From assembly GCF_000276665.1 (NCBI RefSeq), contig NW_004955470.1, positions 4,289,661 through 4,353,660 on the forward strand: DNA of 64,000 nt, given 5' to 3'. Below the pieces are notes generated by a model that was not told the DNA's origin, made no database searches, and worked only from the letters and a program-made list of their open reading frames with translations. This document shows, one piece after another, positions 54,093 to 64,000 of the stretch. The DNA comes from Chinchilla lanigera. Taxonomy: Eukaryota > Chordata > Mammalia > Rodentia > Chinchillidae. Made by a program: the position numbers and the translations under genes. Within the stretch, counting starts at the first letter, position 1. Every line of letters begins with the position of its first letter.

Positions 54093-54515
54093 GAGCTTAC
54101 CAAATTACAGATAAAATTATCTGGTAAGAAATTATCAATGGTTGTTGTTTTACATATTGTTATCTACAAGATTGTTTTTCAGGAAAACAAATAGACAAAT
54201 AATAGTGAATTACAGACCAAAGAGGTAGGAGATTATCAATAGTTGTTATACTGTACTTTGGTATCTTCAAAGTGGCTCCTAAAGAAAATAGAGTTATACA
54301 TGAGTGACCAATTGAATAATCATTAACTATTCTCAATGGTTGTTGTAGGAAACACATAATAATAAACATACATCCATTTATGAAATAGCATAGGAACAAT
54401 ACAAACATTACAGAGTTATGGACAGATTAGTAGGAAAATATCAATGGCTGCTGTAATACATTATATCTTCAAAGTGGTTTCTCAGGAAGACAGAGATACA
54501 CAAGGAAGATCTAAC
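54093..54515. repeat. Diverged tandem array, period about 110 bp
   Basis: Three to four copies share retaggaaattatcaatggttgttgt-like and tatcttcaaagtgg-like blocks (near 54125, 54230, 54330 and 54450). The array ends where the gag remnant begins. Confidence 0.5.
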
Positions 54516-55565
54516 AAGTAGTTACAGCCTAAGGGTTGTGAAAAATAGTGTATTACCTCCTCACCAGTGATTCCTTTCACTGAGGTGTGATGGCTGGAAG
54601 GAAGGCCAGGATTGAAAAGAAGGACCAAGAGACTTGTACCTCTGTCTAGCAACAGGCTGTTTTCTTTTTCCTCCATAGTCATGATTACCCGGGGCTCCTC
54701 CATGGAGATGATAGTCTGGCCAGAGGGAGAAGGCAGAGTATAAGGATCTGAGCTCTGGGGCCTCTGCTTCAGAGGGCAGACCGATCTCCAGCAGTCTCAT
54801 TTGCATTCAGGGCATGGCCCAGGGGGCTTCTTAGGGCAGTTCCTCTTGAGGTGGCCTGGCTTTTAACAGTGGTAGCAGATGAATGTAGTCACTGAGTTCT
54901 TCTTGTGGCCTCGCGAATCAGACTTAGGGTCTGTTTCTCTTGTTGCTGCAGCAAAAGCAGCTGCTTTTTCTCGGTCACTTTGTTTTCTCTCCTTGGTCTC
55001 CTCCTCATCAGGGCTATAGAATACTGAGGAGGCAATTCTTACTAACATCTCAAGTGAGCCATATGGGGCAAGAGCCATTTTTTTGTAGCTTTTTCTCTCC
55101 AGCCTCCCAGTGCATTGGGACCCCACAACCACTTAGTGTCCTCTTCCCAACCGTCAGCACAGGCAGCAGGAATCTCGGTGCAGACCTCTCTGGAGCTCCA
55201 CACACTCCTCCACTGCAGCCTGTACTATCAGGGGAAGAATGGCTTTCAGGAGGTCTCCCCAAGTATTGCGCAAGGTCCTCCTGGTTTCCAGCTTCCGAAC
55301 GGCTCTCGTGACCCTGGTCAACTAGACCTCTGAGTCTTCAGGTGTAGTCTGTATTCTCGTGTTCTCTGAGTCCTTGTTCAGCATCTGCTCCTCTGCTGAC
55401 TCTGGACCTTTCTGATTCTCAATGGCAGGGGCAAGAGTGACCCGTTGTGTGGCATGTATTCCCAGGGATTTCTCCATGTTGGAATGATTCACGCACATCT
55501 GCAGGCAGGCCTCCACAGCTGGTGCGTGGTGGGCCAATTGTGTCATTGCTTCTTTGTGCCATGTG
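54515..55565 (-). pseudogene. Second retroviral gag fragment
   Basis: Homologous to the provirus at 22.78-23.3 kb (shared blocks cagcctaaggttgtgaraaa, tgattcctttcactgaggt, agcaacaggctg). The nucleocapsid knuckle near 54890-54850 keeps C, C, H, C, but an in-frame stop follows the second Cys. No LTR pair or pol found beside it. Confidence 0.75.
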
Positions 55566-55925
55566 TTATGGTTTGTTTGTGTGTCCCCCCAAAGCCTCAT
55601 GCGGCCATGGGGCAGGGTTTTAGAATTGATTGATTGTGGGTGTGAGAGCTACACCCGCCCTGGGGTGGATAGTTTGCATATGTAAGGGAGAGGAAAAGGG
55701 TGCTTGAGGCCATTCCTCCCCCATTCCTCCCTGGTGTGTGGTTGTGGCTTTTGCTGTGTTCTGCCGCCATGAGTGGTAGCCCTCTGCCATGTGCCACTCT
55801 GCCTTCTAACCTGACAAGTATGGACTGAAACCTCCACAAACTGTAAGCGAAATAAACCTTTCCTTCCTTCATTTTGGGCGTCAGGTATTTTGCCCCAGCA
55901 ACGAGAGAAAAGTAACCAAGACACC
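55566..55925 (+). repeat. MaLR-like solo LTR
   Basis: Starts gttatggtttgtttgtgtg, has AAATAAA near 55851 and ends near agaaaagtaaccaagacacc. The start and end wording is typical of mammalian MaLR LTRs. Confidence 0.6.
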
Positions 55926-56224
55926 ATGATAGTTCTTGATTGTGTGGCGGCAGCCTGCCCGAGGGCCGGTGCACCCTGCTGCTCAGCTTCCTGGGTGCAG
56001 GGGGTCCACCTCCTGGGCACCTGTGTGGCTGGGGGCCAGTCCAGAGCTTGTTTTGAAATTCTATATTGTTTTATTGTCTTTTAAATTCTCTTTTAAAAAA
56101 AGATACTAACATACAAAGATATCTTCTTTGCAAATAGATTTTTTATACTTTAAGTTGCTTTATCAGTGTTGCATAGCCACATAATTAAAAATAAATAACA
56201 AGTAATATTTGTAGTTTTTATTAA

Positions 56225-56440
56225 TTTATTTTTGCTATAGCAGGGATTGAACCCAGTGCCTAAAGCATGCTAAGCAAGTGCTCTACCACAAGACTGCACA
56301 CCTGGAGGCCTTTTACTTATTTTATTTTATTTTGAGACAGGGGCTGGCTAAGTGGTCCAGGCTGGCCTTGAACTTTGATCCTCCTGCTTCTCTGAGTAGC
56401 TGCCTTTATAGGCATAGGCCAGCACATCCAGCCAAGTAAT
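56225..56440 (-). repeat. ID and B1 SINEs
   Basis: Diverged ID at 56225-56310, old B1 at 56325-56440. Confidence 0.7.
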
Positions 56441-56689
56441 ATTTATAAACGTGGTTATCTCTGAGGTTCCGAGTCTCTGTGGAAGGGTATGAATTCAGTC
56501 CTGAAGCAAAACTCTCCTCTTGGGTGTTGGTCTTTTCTTCAGTCAGGCTGGTCTGCCGGTTGTCAACTCTGATGAAAATAGTGTAATACTTATGAAATAG
56601 AATAGGGGAAATAGTGATCTATGAGTAACATGAATCTATCAATGAGTTTACGCTGTGTGTGGTGTTACAGTTTATACCACTGTGTTAGT

Positions 56690-57182
56690 CAGCTTTCAGC
56701 CAATACCCGAGGTAACCAATTTAATAAGAGGAGCTGGTGCATGCTTGTAATCCCAGAACTTGGGAGGCAGAGGCAGAAGGATTACTGTGAGTTTGAGGTC
56801 AGCCTGGGCTACATAGTGACACCCTGTCTCAAAAAACAAAACAAAACAAAACTTAATAAGAGGAAAGGTTTTACTGGCTCACAGTTTCAGAGGTTTCAGG
56901 TAGTGAGCACTTGCTTGTTTGTGGGACTGTGGTGGCACAGTTCATCACGGTGGCAGTGGCTGGCGGAGGACATGATGCTCTGCTCATGATGGCAAGGAAA
57001 GAGAGGCAGAAAGGAGAGGGGTCCCAATATCCCTGTTCAAGGCCACGCCCTCCAGTGACCTCACTTCCTTTCACTAGGCCCCGCCTCTTAAATGTTCCAT
57101 CACCTCCAAATCGTACCTCAAGCTGGGAACCAAATCTTCAACCCATGGGCCTTTGGGGGATGTTCAAATATAAACTATAGCA
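56690..57182 (-). repeat. MaLR-like LTR with B1 insertion
   Basis: Starts tgtgttagtcagctttc and ends cttcaacccatgggcc...aaactatagca. A truncated B1 (56731-56852) inserted with duplication ttaataagag (56721-56730, 56853-56862). Confidence 0.65.
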
Positions 57183-57530
57183 ACATAAATACCATTTTAT
57201 TAGTGTGATGTCTTGATCAATCTTAGGATTTTCCCTGCATACTGTAGCTACTTGCATTTCACTGACAGTGCTTTGCTTGAGTTTTGGTCACTTGTGTCTT
57301 AAGAGTGTTAATGTCCTGCTGCCTTCAGCCTGTAGGATGTGCAGGAAGGGATCAGAGAGCCGAGGAGAGTGAGTAGAGGGGCAGCTTCAGGGCCACCAGT
57401 GTCCTTCTTTGCCCGTCTCCAGACGCAGTGCCCCCTCCCTGCCTTCCGAGTGTGACCTCACAGACCGTGGGTTCCATGTGTTCCTGGGGCTCACAGCTGC
57501 TGCTGACCAGCCAGGTGTGGCACACAGGCG

Positions 57531-57621
57531 ATGGCGAAGATGAGCCGAGTTGTGACCTTCTTTGTCCTCTTCCTGGACTCTTGGCCCAGTGCGGAGCGCT
57601 ACCCTTACCCCCAGGTCAAAG
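57531..57621 (+). CDS. C2orf92: C2orf92-like exon 1 (signal peptide)
   Basis: It encodes MAKMSRVVTFFVLFLD, then SWPSAERYPYPQVK, with donor AAAG|gtaccc in phase 1. It lies in a modestly GC-rich context without a clear CpG island, suggesting tissue-restricted expression (inference). Confidence 0.7.
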
Positions 57622-60600
57622 GTACCCTCACCGCAGCTGGAGGACCGGGGTCCCACCCTCAGGCTGGTGTGGCCAGCTCAGGCGTCCTCATTTTATGGCC
57701 TCTGCCTCCCCGAGTTCACCACTGGGGAAGTATTTCCTGGCAGTACTTTGAGTAATTTGAAAAGTCCCCTAACTTTGAGACTTTCTTAAAACCCAGAGCC
57801 CCATGGGAGGATAGCACACATGTACACTGCAACTTTTTATTATAAAAAAAAATGTTTGAGAGTTGCAGGCCAGCCCGGGCTACCTAGCGAGATCCTGTCT
57901 CAAAAACAAAAAACAACAGCAGACCTCTTTTATCCATGGCTGCGGTTAAGCCGTGGTCAACCATGGTCTGAAAATATTAAATGGAATATTGTAGGAACAC
58001 ACAATGTATGAGTTTAAAATCTGTGTGCCCTTCAGAGGAGTAGGATGAAATTTCATGATGCAGTGGAAGCTTGGTGCTCAGTGTTAACTGGCTGCCGGAG
58101 ATACAATAAGCACCAACAAGGATGAGTACTGAACAAGCTCTTTTGGCTGGAAAGGGTGTCAATTACAAGGCAGCTGACACTGATGACTTCTAGCTTGCAC
58201 ATCGGGTACCAAACAAACGATGAACACCAGGGGCCAAGGCTTTGTGTCAAAATGCGTAGAGTACCAGATTCCACTCGTTTCAAAGCAGCCAAGTCCCAAG
58301 GTGCCTGGGGTGGGATGTGACACTTTGTCCAGCCTATCTATAGGCCATTAGTGTCACAGCTGTTATTCTGGGTGTCAGGCCAGCTATCATGGTGTCACAG
58401 TGCTCAGGGGTAAGTCACCCTTATTCTCTAAGCCGTGGCCTCAAAGCACAAGACAGTGGTGATGCTGACAGTGCGGATGCCCAAGGAGGAGAGGGGAAGT
58501 CCTCGATTTAACAAGGAGGGGAGAGAATGTGGCGCTGAGGATCTGTGGGGAGAACGAAGCTTCTCTGTTTTTTAGTGCTGGGGATGAACCCAAGGCCTCC
58601 TGAAGGCTGAGCAGTGTCCACCCCTGAGCTACGCTCCCAGCCTGTGGGGAAAGATTCCATCACAGCTGAGTTTATTTCCCCCACAGGTTCAGATAGTACA
58701 TTTTCCTCAAGTTCAACGAGTATGGAAAAAGATATGGCTAAAATATTTGGTAAGTAACCTCCTACTATGGAACTGTTGCGAGGAGTCCCCAGCCCTGGGG
58801 TCACGGAGCTGGTCCTGGGGCTGTTAGGATGCAGGCAGCGTGGCAGGTGCGTGGCGGGGACCAGTGGAAGCTCCTCGGTGTTTCCAGCCAACTCCCACCA
58901 CTGACAACTCCGCCCGGGGCAGATCAGCTGCAGCATTAGATTCTCATAGGAGGGCGAACCCTACTGTGAACTGCACTGGGAGGACCCAGGGTGGGCGCTC
59001 CTAATGAGAATTTGATCCTGACCCTGGTCCCCCCACCCAGCCCTGGTCCATAGAAAAACTATCTTCCGGGAAAGTGGTCCCTGGTGGCAAAAATGTCTGG
59101 GACTGCAGCTTTAGGGTGCATCCGAAGAGTCACACACTTGTCCTTGGTGGTCTCCTGGGAAACCTGCTCCTGCTGTTTTGAAGGGGATGACGAATACTTT
59201 CTCTTGAGGGTAGGATCAGTTCCTCTAAGTGCATGGTCCAAGCGATTAGGCCAAACAGGAAGTTAAGCATTTGGAACCCCGTTCCTCAAAAGGTAGCGGG
59301 GTAGCAGAGGCAGGGCCACCACTGGGGAGACACTGAGACCGCAGAGCTGCATGTACAATTTCTGCCCCAAGAGCCTGCAAGGCCCAAGGCTGAGTTGAAC
59401 CCATCCCCACTGCTGTCAGCCTAAACCCAGTGTGGGAATCCCTGGAAAGGTTGTTAAAAGTCACCCCTGGCCGTGAATTCACTGTGTAGCCTCAAACTTG
59501 CATTGATCTTCCTGCCTCAGCCTCTCCAGTGCTGGGATTACAGGTGTGTGCCACCATGCCCAGCTGCATCAGCTTTTTTTGTTTGTTTGTTTGTTTGTTT
59601 TTCTTCTGGTACCAGGAATCAAATTCACGACCTCATGCTTGCCAGGCAGGTACCATGCCGCTCAGCTAAATCCCCAGCCCCTGCGTCAGCTTTTTAAAAA
59701 AAGCCTTTTGGCTGACTCCAGGCTGGGACTCATTGCCCTATTCCAAGTATTGAGAAAAGTAGCAATGTTAACTAGCTGATCTGGGGTTATTCTTTTTTAT
59801 TTAGTTGTTTTTATTTTTATTTTAAAGAGAAAAAGACCAAACCCCCACCCAAAAAAAAAAAAAAAAAATCCAAAGCAATATGATAGGGTAACAATTATTA
59901 ACACATTGCTTATTGTTATATTTAAATTAGTTGCTCAGAGTATGAGATATCAGCATTTAATCATCCAAACAATATTAGTGCAAACCTATCTTTTCAATAA
60001 TCTGAGAGAAATTAGCAGTATAACTATCTGAACTAGCGTTTATGTGTACATATACATTTTCCTTTTACTTTTCCTTTCCTTTTTTTTCCCATTCCCATAC
60101 ATGAGTTTCTCTTTCCTTCTGAATTTTCTTCCCATTTTACAACATTTTTTTTTTTTTTTGGAGACAGGGTCTCACTATGCAGTTCAGGCCGGCCTTGAGC
60201 TTACTTTGTAGCTCAGGCTGGCCTCAAACTTGCAATGATCCTCCTGCCTCAGAGGAGGAATTGTAGGTGTGTGCCACCATGCCTGGTTTACAATATCTGT
60301 TGTACATTTTGGATCATATTTACTCTTTCAGCTTCTCACATTAGGGAGATAATATGATGTGTACATATGCAAGTCTGATTTATTTCACTTATGAGTATAG
60401 ACTCAAGTTGCATTCATTTATGTATAAAATTCTCCAGTTTATTCTTCTTTATGGGTGAGTAATACTCCATTATATAAAAAGACCATATCTTTTTTATCTA
60501 CTCCTCGGTTGATAGGCATTGGGGTTGTTTCCAAGCTTTAGCTATGACAAATTGTGCTGCTATAAACATGGGTGCACATATATTGCTCTGGCATGATGTT

Positions 60601-62775
60601 TTTAATTCTTCTGGAAAGAAACCCAGAAAGGGAATAGCTAGGTCAAATAGGACCTCCAATGCTTGGGGTTATTCTGATGAGAAAGGTAGTGATGAAATAT
60701 TTTTGCCTTCTCATTAGCTCTCTGTTAAATGCTTTCAGACACTATCCTCTTCAATTTCCACAAAACACCTGAGTTGTTTAATAGCTTCCCCATCCTGCTT
60801 TTGAGGAAACCAAAAATCAAAGACATGAAGTTAGTTGCCTGAGGTCATGTTTTAGTGAATAGCAAAATCAGGATTTGGGTGTAGGACTCTTGGCCCCAAC
60901 ATTATAACTGTCATTTGAAAAGCTCTCCAGGAGAGGCAGCAATGAAAAGCTTTTCATTTCTTAAAGGAAGAAATGATGTTTCTATCCATATGTCTTTGGT
61001 GGGCAGTGTTAACTGGGCAAGACATCTGGTGCAGTCAGATGATCCAGCAGTGACTCGGGTCACTGATTCCCCCTTCCTAAGACGAGGCATTCAGAGCAGG
61101 GTCCATAGCCCAAGTTCATGTCCTTGGCTCACTGTGTGCATGGACTGCTTCAGGTACTCTCAGAGCAGGACGCGTCGCTCTGTTGCTGTGTTAATGCGCC
61201 TTTGTCTGCCTCCCACAGATGACATTCTGCAGCAGGTGTCTCCTAAGGAGCTGGATGTCGAAGTTTTTGGGAAAACAAGTACGACAGTGGGGCCAGTTAC
61301 AAGGGAAGACCTGGATGAAAGCAAGTATATGTTGCTACTGCCCTGCTGCATGTGTTTCCATGGGCCTGGGGACTGTAGAATACTGGTGGACTAGGCTGTT
61401 GTTTGCATTCTGGGAACCAGCTGCTGCTGGGGTGGAGCCCAGCTGAGGCGTGAAGTTCTGAGAGAACTGTGGGAAATCCTCCCCTAACAGGTGTGGGCCG
61501 GCCTGAGGTCTGCAGCATGAATGTGACTGTATTTGGTGTGATTCTTGCTGTGCAATGTTAGGCAGGTTCTGCCACAGCACCCAGGTGGAGTTCAGAGAAC
61601 AGGAAGCTGATTTTCATGTGAGGTTCTCTATCCCGTGTGAAATGAGCTATGAATAATCACTTTGTTTTCATTGGTGCTCTATGTTTCACTGCCCATGATT
61701 GACCTGGCCACTGGCCTGGGAGAGCAGAGCCTCCCATCTTCTCCACATCACCCTTATTCCTATCTCAGCCTTTGTAAAATATCTTCCCCAATAACAGAGT
61801 TTATTTCTTTGTTAGCACTGACCTCAGATGCCAAAGCTAAAGGAAGCAGCTGGCCACATATGTCAAAAACAAAAAAACACAAAACACAAAAACCATGCAC
61901 ATTAGCCCAGAATCACACAAATAATAGAGAAACACTTTGCATTAAGAAGAAAATTAGTGGGGCATGGTGTCACATGCCTGTAATCCTAACACTTGGGAGG
62001 CTGAGGCAGGAGGATTGCTGCAAGTTCAAGGCCAGCCTGGGCTATATAGTGAGATCAAAGGCAGCCTGAACTACACAGTAAGACCCTGTCTCAAAAAAAA
62101 AATTAAAAAATTAAAAATGGGTAATTAGCAGAATAACCCTGAGGCATTACTATATAAGATTATCAGTAGAACAGTCTTACAACTACAGACCCTGCCGATG
62201 CATTTCATATGCCATTTGCTTAAGGTAAAAATGTATTTTACTGCATAATCTTGATGGATTGTCCTGTACCACATTTCATTATATTCCCTTGGCCAACACA
62301 ATATCTTCAACAAATTTTTAGCCAAGTGCTGGGAGGATAAAGTGTATCTGTTCCTAATGATTCGCTGATGTCTTGTTGACAGAGAACCGTGCATTTGTTA
62401 GTTATTGAATCAGAGCTCGACATCATTCTGCACATACCTCACAGGCATTTCCACCAGCGTTTCTGTAGAGTCAAAGCTTGCCATGTGGAACCAGGCAAAA
62501 AGGAGCTTTGTCATTGGTTTTGTGCTGGGACTTCAGATAACTGCAGATGCTTCATGAATGCTCTGTGACAGAATGCAGGCCACCTGCCCCATGCTCCTCC
62601 CCAAATACCTTGTAGCAGTTAGTGACTTTAAAGAGGATGAATGTAGCTTCAGTGGAAGACTTAATCACAACTAAGTTTTATTTTACCACAGGTTATTTCC
62701 AACGAAACAGCTCAAGAAATTCTGAATTTGCATCAAGTTCAAATAAGGAAGATGAACATTTGAAAAAAATATTGG
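57531..62775 (+). CDS. C2orf92: C2orf92-like small secreted/membrane protein, partial (first four coding exons)
   Basis: Uncharacterised mammalian gene between ACTR1B and ZAP70. Exons 57531-57621, 58687-58749, 61219-61320, 62692-62775 all join in phase 1 and stay open, giving about 113 residues before the window edge. The N-terminus is MAKMSRVVTFFVLFLD, a short hydrophobic signal-peptide-like segment; the start could be the second Met at 57540. Then come a Ser-rich acidic piece ending EKDMAKIF, a DDILQQVSPKELD piece, and a second Ser-rich piece ending EDEHLKKIL. Assignment rests on gene order plus resemblance to what I remember of human C2orf92 (a signal-like start and a KIFDEILLQV-type motif); I cannot align it here. 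Exon 3 appears to use a GC donor. An alternative donor (CAG|gtcaaa, 57614) exists in exon 1. Confidence 0.72.
57940..58060. repeat. DNA-transposon-like fragment
   Basis: ggttaagccgtggtcaaccatggtctgaaaatattaaatgg is the wording of a common mammalian MER-type DNA element; exact family uncertain. It lies in C2orf92-like intron 1, with a B1 tail fragment just before it. Confidence 0.4.
58565..58650 (-). repeat. ID SINE beside exon 2
   Basis: Ends about 36 bp before the acceptor of the C2orf92-like exon 2. Confidence 0.7.
58687..58749 (+). CDS. C2orf92: C2orf92-like exon 2 (Ser-rich)
   Basis: A 63-bp exon with a good pyrimidine tract (tttatttcccccacag) and perfect donor gtaagt. It encodes a Ser/Thr-rich run then EKDMAKIF. 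Similar to exon 4 in residue pattern and in flanking intron. Confidence 0.7.
59465..59685 (-). repeat. B1 and ID SINEs
   Basis: B1 59465-59570; ID 59578-59685 with a (GTTT)n tail and near-perfect duplication tgcrtcagcttttt. Confidence 0.85.
60000..60660 (-). mobile_element. L1 3' end fragment in C2orf92-like intron 2
   Basis: Reverse L1 text (ctccattatataaaaag, ccaagctttagctatgacaaattgtgctgctataaacatgg). Split by a reverse B1 at about 60145-60290. Confidence 0.8.
60145..60290 (-). repeat. B1 SINE in L1
   Basis: Poly-T start then gagacagggtctcactatgc; the A-box half is shortened. Confidence 0.8.
61219..61320 (+). CDS. C2orf92: C2orf92-like exon 3 (DDILQQV)
   Basis: A 102-bp exon, acceptor tgcctcccacag. 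No GT donor keeps the frame, but GAAA|gcaagt fits the known GC-donor consensus and keeps phase 1 with exon 4. Confidence 0.65.
61950..62100 (+). repeat. B1 SINE in C2orf92-like intron 3
   Basis: Full copy with doubled middle and A-rich tail. Confidence 0.88.
62692..62775 (+). CDS. C2orf92: C2orf92-like exon 4 (Ser-rich, repeat of exon 2)
   Basis: An 84-bp exon, acceptor ttttattttaccacag, donor TTGG|gtaagt. It encodes YFQRNSSRNSEFASSSNK, then an acidic EDEHLKKIL. It leaves in phase 1, so at least one more exon must lie to the right; no candidate is seen before base 64000. Confidence 0.68.
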
Positions 62776-64000
62776 GTAAGTAATATCCCTTTGTGAAACC
62801 TTTAGTCTGGATTTGCAGTCACATGGTTATCCTTGGTTGTCTCCCAGGTAACCTGTTCATGCTGCTTGTGGCCAGAATCAGTTCCTTTCAGTGTCAAAGT
62901 CCCAAGAAATTAAGCAAACCATGGAAAATAAACACTTGCAAAGGATCCTGGTTCTCAAAGAGGGAATCAGATAGTGGCACCAGGGTCTCCACCTGGAAAC
63001 ATGAGATTCTCCCATTGAAGGAGACATATCTTGTCCTGTGTGGATGTGGCATCTGATTGTGGGATGCAGGGAGACCTTGACATTGATAGTTTCCAAAGCC
63101 TTCTGGTGACTCTCAGCTGTGTGTCACTGGTTCACCTCAAGATTCTCATTTACTGTCTGAGAAAAACTAAGGTCCAGATAGATGATGGGGTAGGAAGCTC
63201 CAAAATCTGTCCCTTTACCAAAACAGTAATTGAGCTGGTTAGACCTGTCTAGCCAGCAGCTATTTTGGAACACTGGAGTCTTGTCAAACACTTAGAGTCC
63301 CAGGGTGACCTGGATGAAGAGGCTGGTAAGTGCTGGTGAGCTCCAGCACTTCACACAGGGGCTGCCAGGCTCTTTAAGCCCCATGGTAGGCAGCCATATG
63401 CATAGCGGCCCACATTCCTGGTGAGGCTTGCTAGGGCCAGCATAGGTAATACGAACCTTGTCCTCCAAAACCTGGGCTGGGTGCTTTGGTTGCTGATTGC
63501 TGCTTTAGGTCACTGCAGGGCTGTCACTTAGCCTGGACATTGTTTAGAGTTCCATAGATTGAAGAGGCACTCAAATAACTATAAAGAGAGAATCCACCCC
63601 CCTACCTTTTGGGAGAAAGATTTTAAGAAAACCTTTGTCACACTACTTGTTGCTTTCAAGGATAACAAAACAGAAACAACACCCACATAAAACAAGGAAT
63701 ATATACTCTGTGACAGTAGTTTGTTTCCATGTCTATTTTTCCTTTTGTTTTGTTTTTTTGTACTGGGAATTGAACTCAGAACCATGTGCTTACCAGACAG
63801 GTGCTGTGTCGCTGAGCTAAACCCCTGGCCTCCAACAGACAGTAGTTTGGAGAAATCACATATGGATAGTTCTATCGCTTGATAAACAAAAATAAGCAAT
63901 TCTTAAACAGTGGGAGCATTATACTTCATGAGTTACCAAAACTTAATACTCAGAACCTCCACCTTGCACAAAATTACAGAACACATTGTGTTGGTTTGGG
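62776..64000. other. C2orf92-like intron 4 (incomplete)
   Basis: Starts with sequence related to intron 2, then single-copy-looking text and a reverse ID at 63740-63830. No exon resembling exon 3 was found. Confidence 0.6.

Overview
This is nuclear genomic DNA from a placental mammal, almost certainly a rodent: spliced genes with GT-AG introns, CpG-rich promoters, and very dense SINEs of the 7SL-derived B1 type and the tRNA-Ala-derived ID type. Several SINEs are B1 followed by ID in one unit (B1-dID-like), and the young IDs are not the mouse or rat form. I lean towards a castorimorph rodent (kangaroo-rat or beaver side), but that is an inference from SINE type only. No prokaryotic features are present.

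Layout. (1) About 0.5-13.6 kb, minus strand: 5' part of FAM178B. Four coding exons join in a consistent reading phase, with a CpG-rich candidate first exon at 13.26-13.55 kb; the gene runs off the left edge. (2) 13.6-31.7 kb: intergenic and repeat-filled. Most of it is a decayed minus-strand gammaretrovirus-like provirus (16.27-28.98 kb) with both LTRs, a 5'-inverted L1 inside its gag region and further insertions inside that L1. A Tigger/pogo transposase remnant follows at 29.6-30.2 kb. (3) 31.74-33.76 kb, plus strand: complete COX5B (4 exons, 129 aa). (4) 33.8-39.2 kb: intergenic SINE cluster. (5) 39.25-46.9 kb, minus strand: complete ACTR1B (11 exons, 376 aa), convergent with COX5B. (6) 47-57.5 kb: intergenic L1, LTR and a second retroviral gag fragment. 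(7) 57.53-62.78 kb, plus strand: first four coding exons of a small secreted or membrane protein gene that I assign to C2orf92; it continues past the right edge.

The order FAM178B - COX5B - ACTR1B - C2orf92 matches the conserved mammalian block (human 2q11.2, next to ZAP70), which supports the gene calls. The genes have no shared function: COX5B is a cytochrome c oxidase subunit, ACTR1B a dynactin filament subunit, FAM178B a SLF2 paralogue of unclear role, and C2orf92 is uncharacterised.

I found no unknown multi-gene system. The most interesting signals are structural: an exact 71-bp inverted copy of nearby unique sequence inside a B1 element, an internal duplication in the C2orf92-like gene with a probable GC-AG intron, a solo IAP-like LTR inside ACTR1B intron 8, and nested insertions in the provirus.
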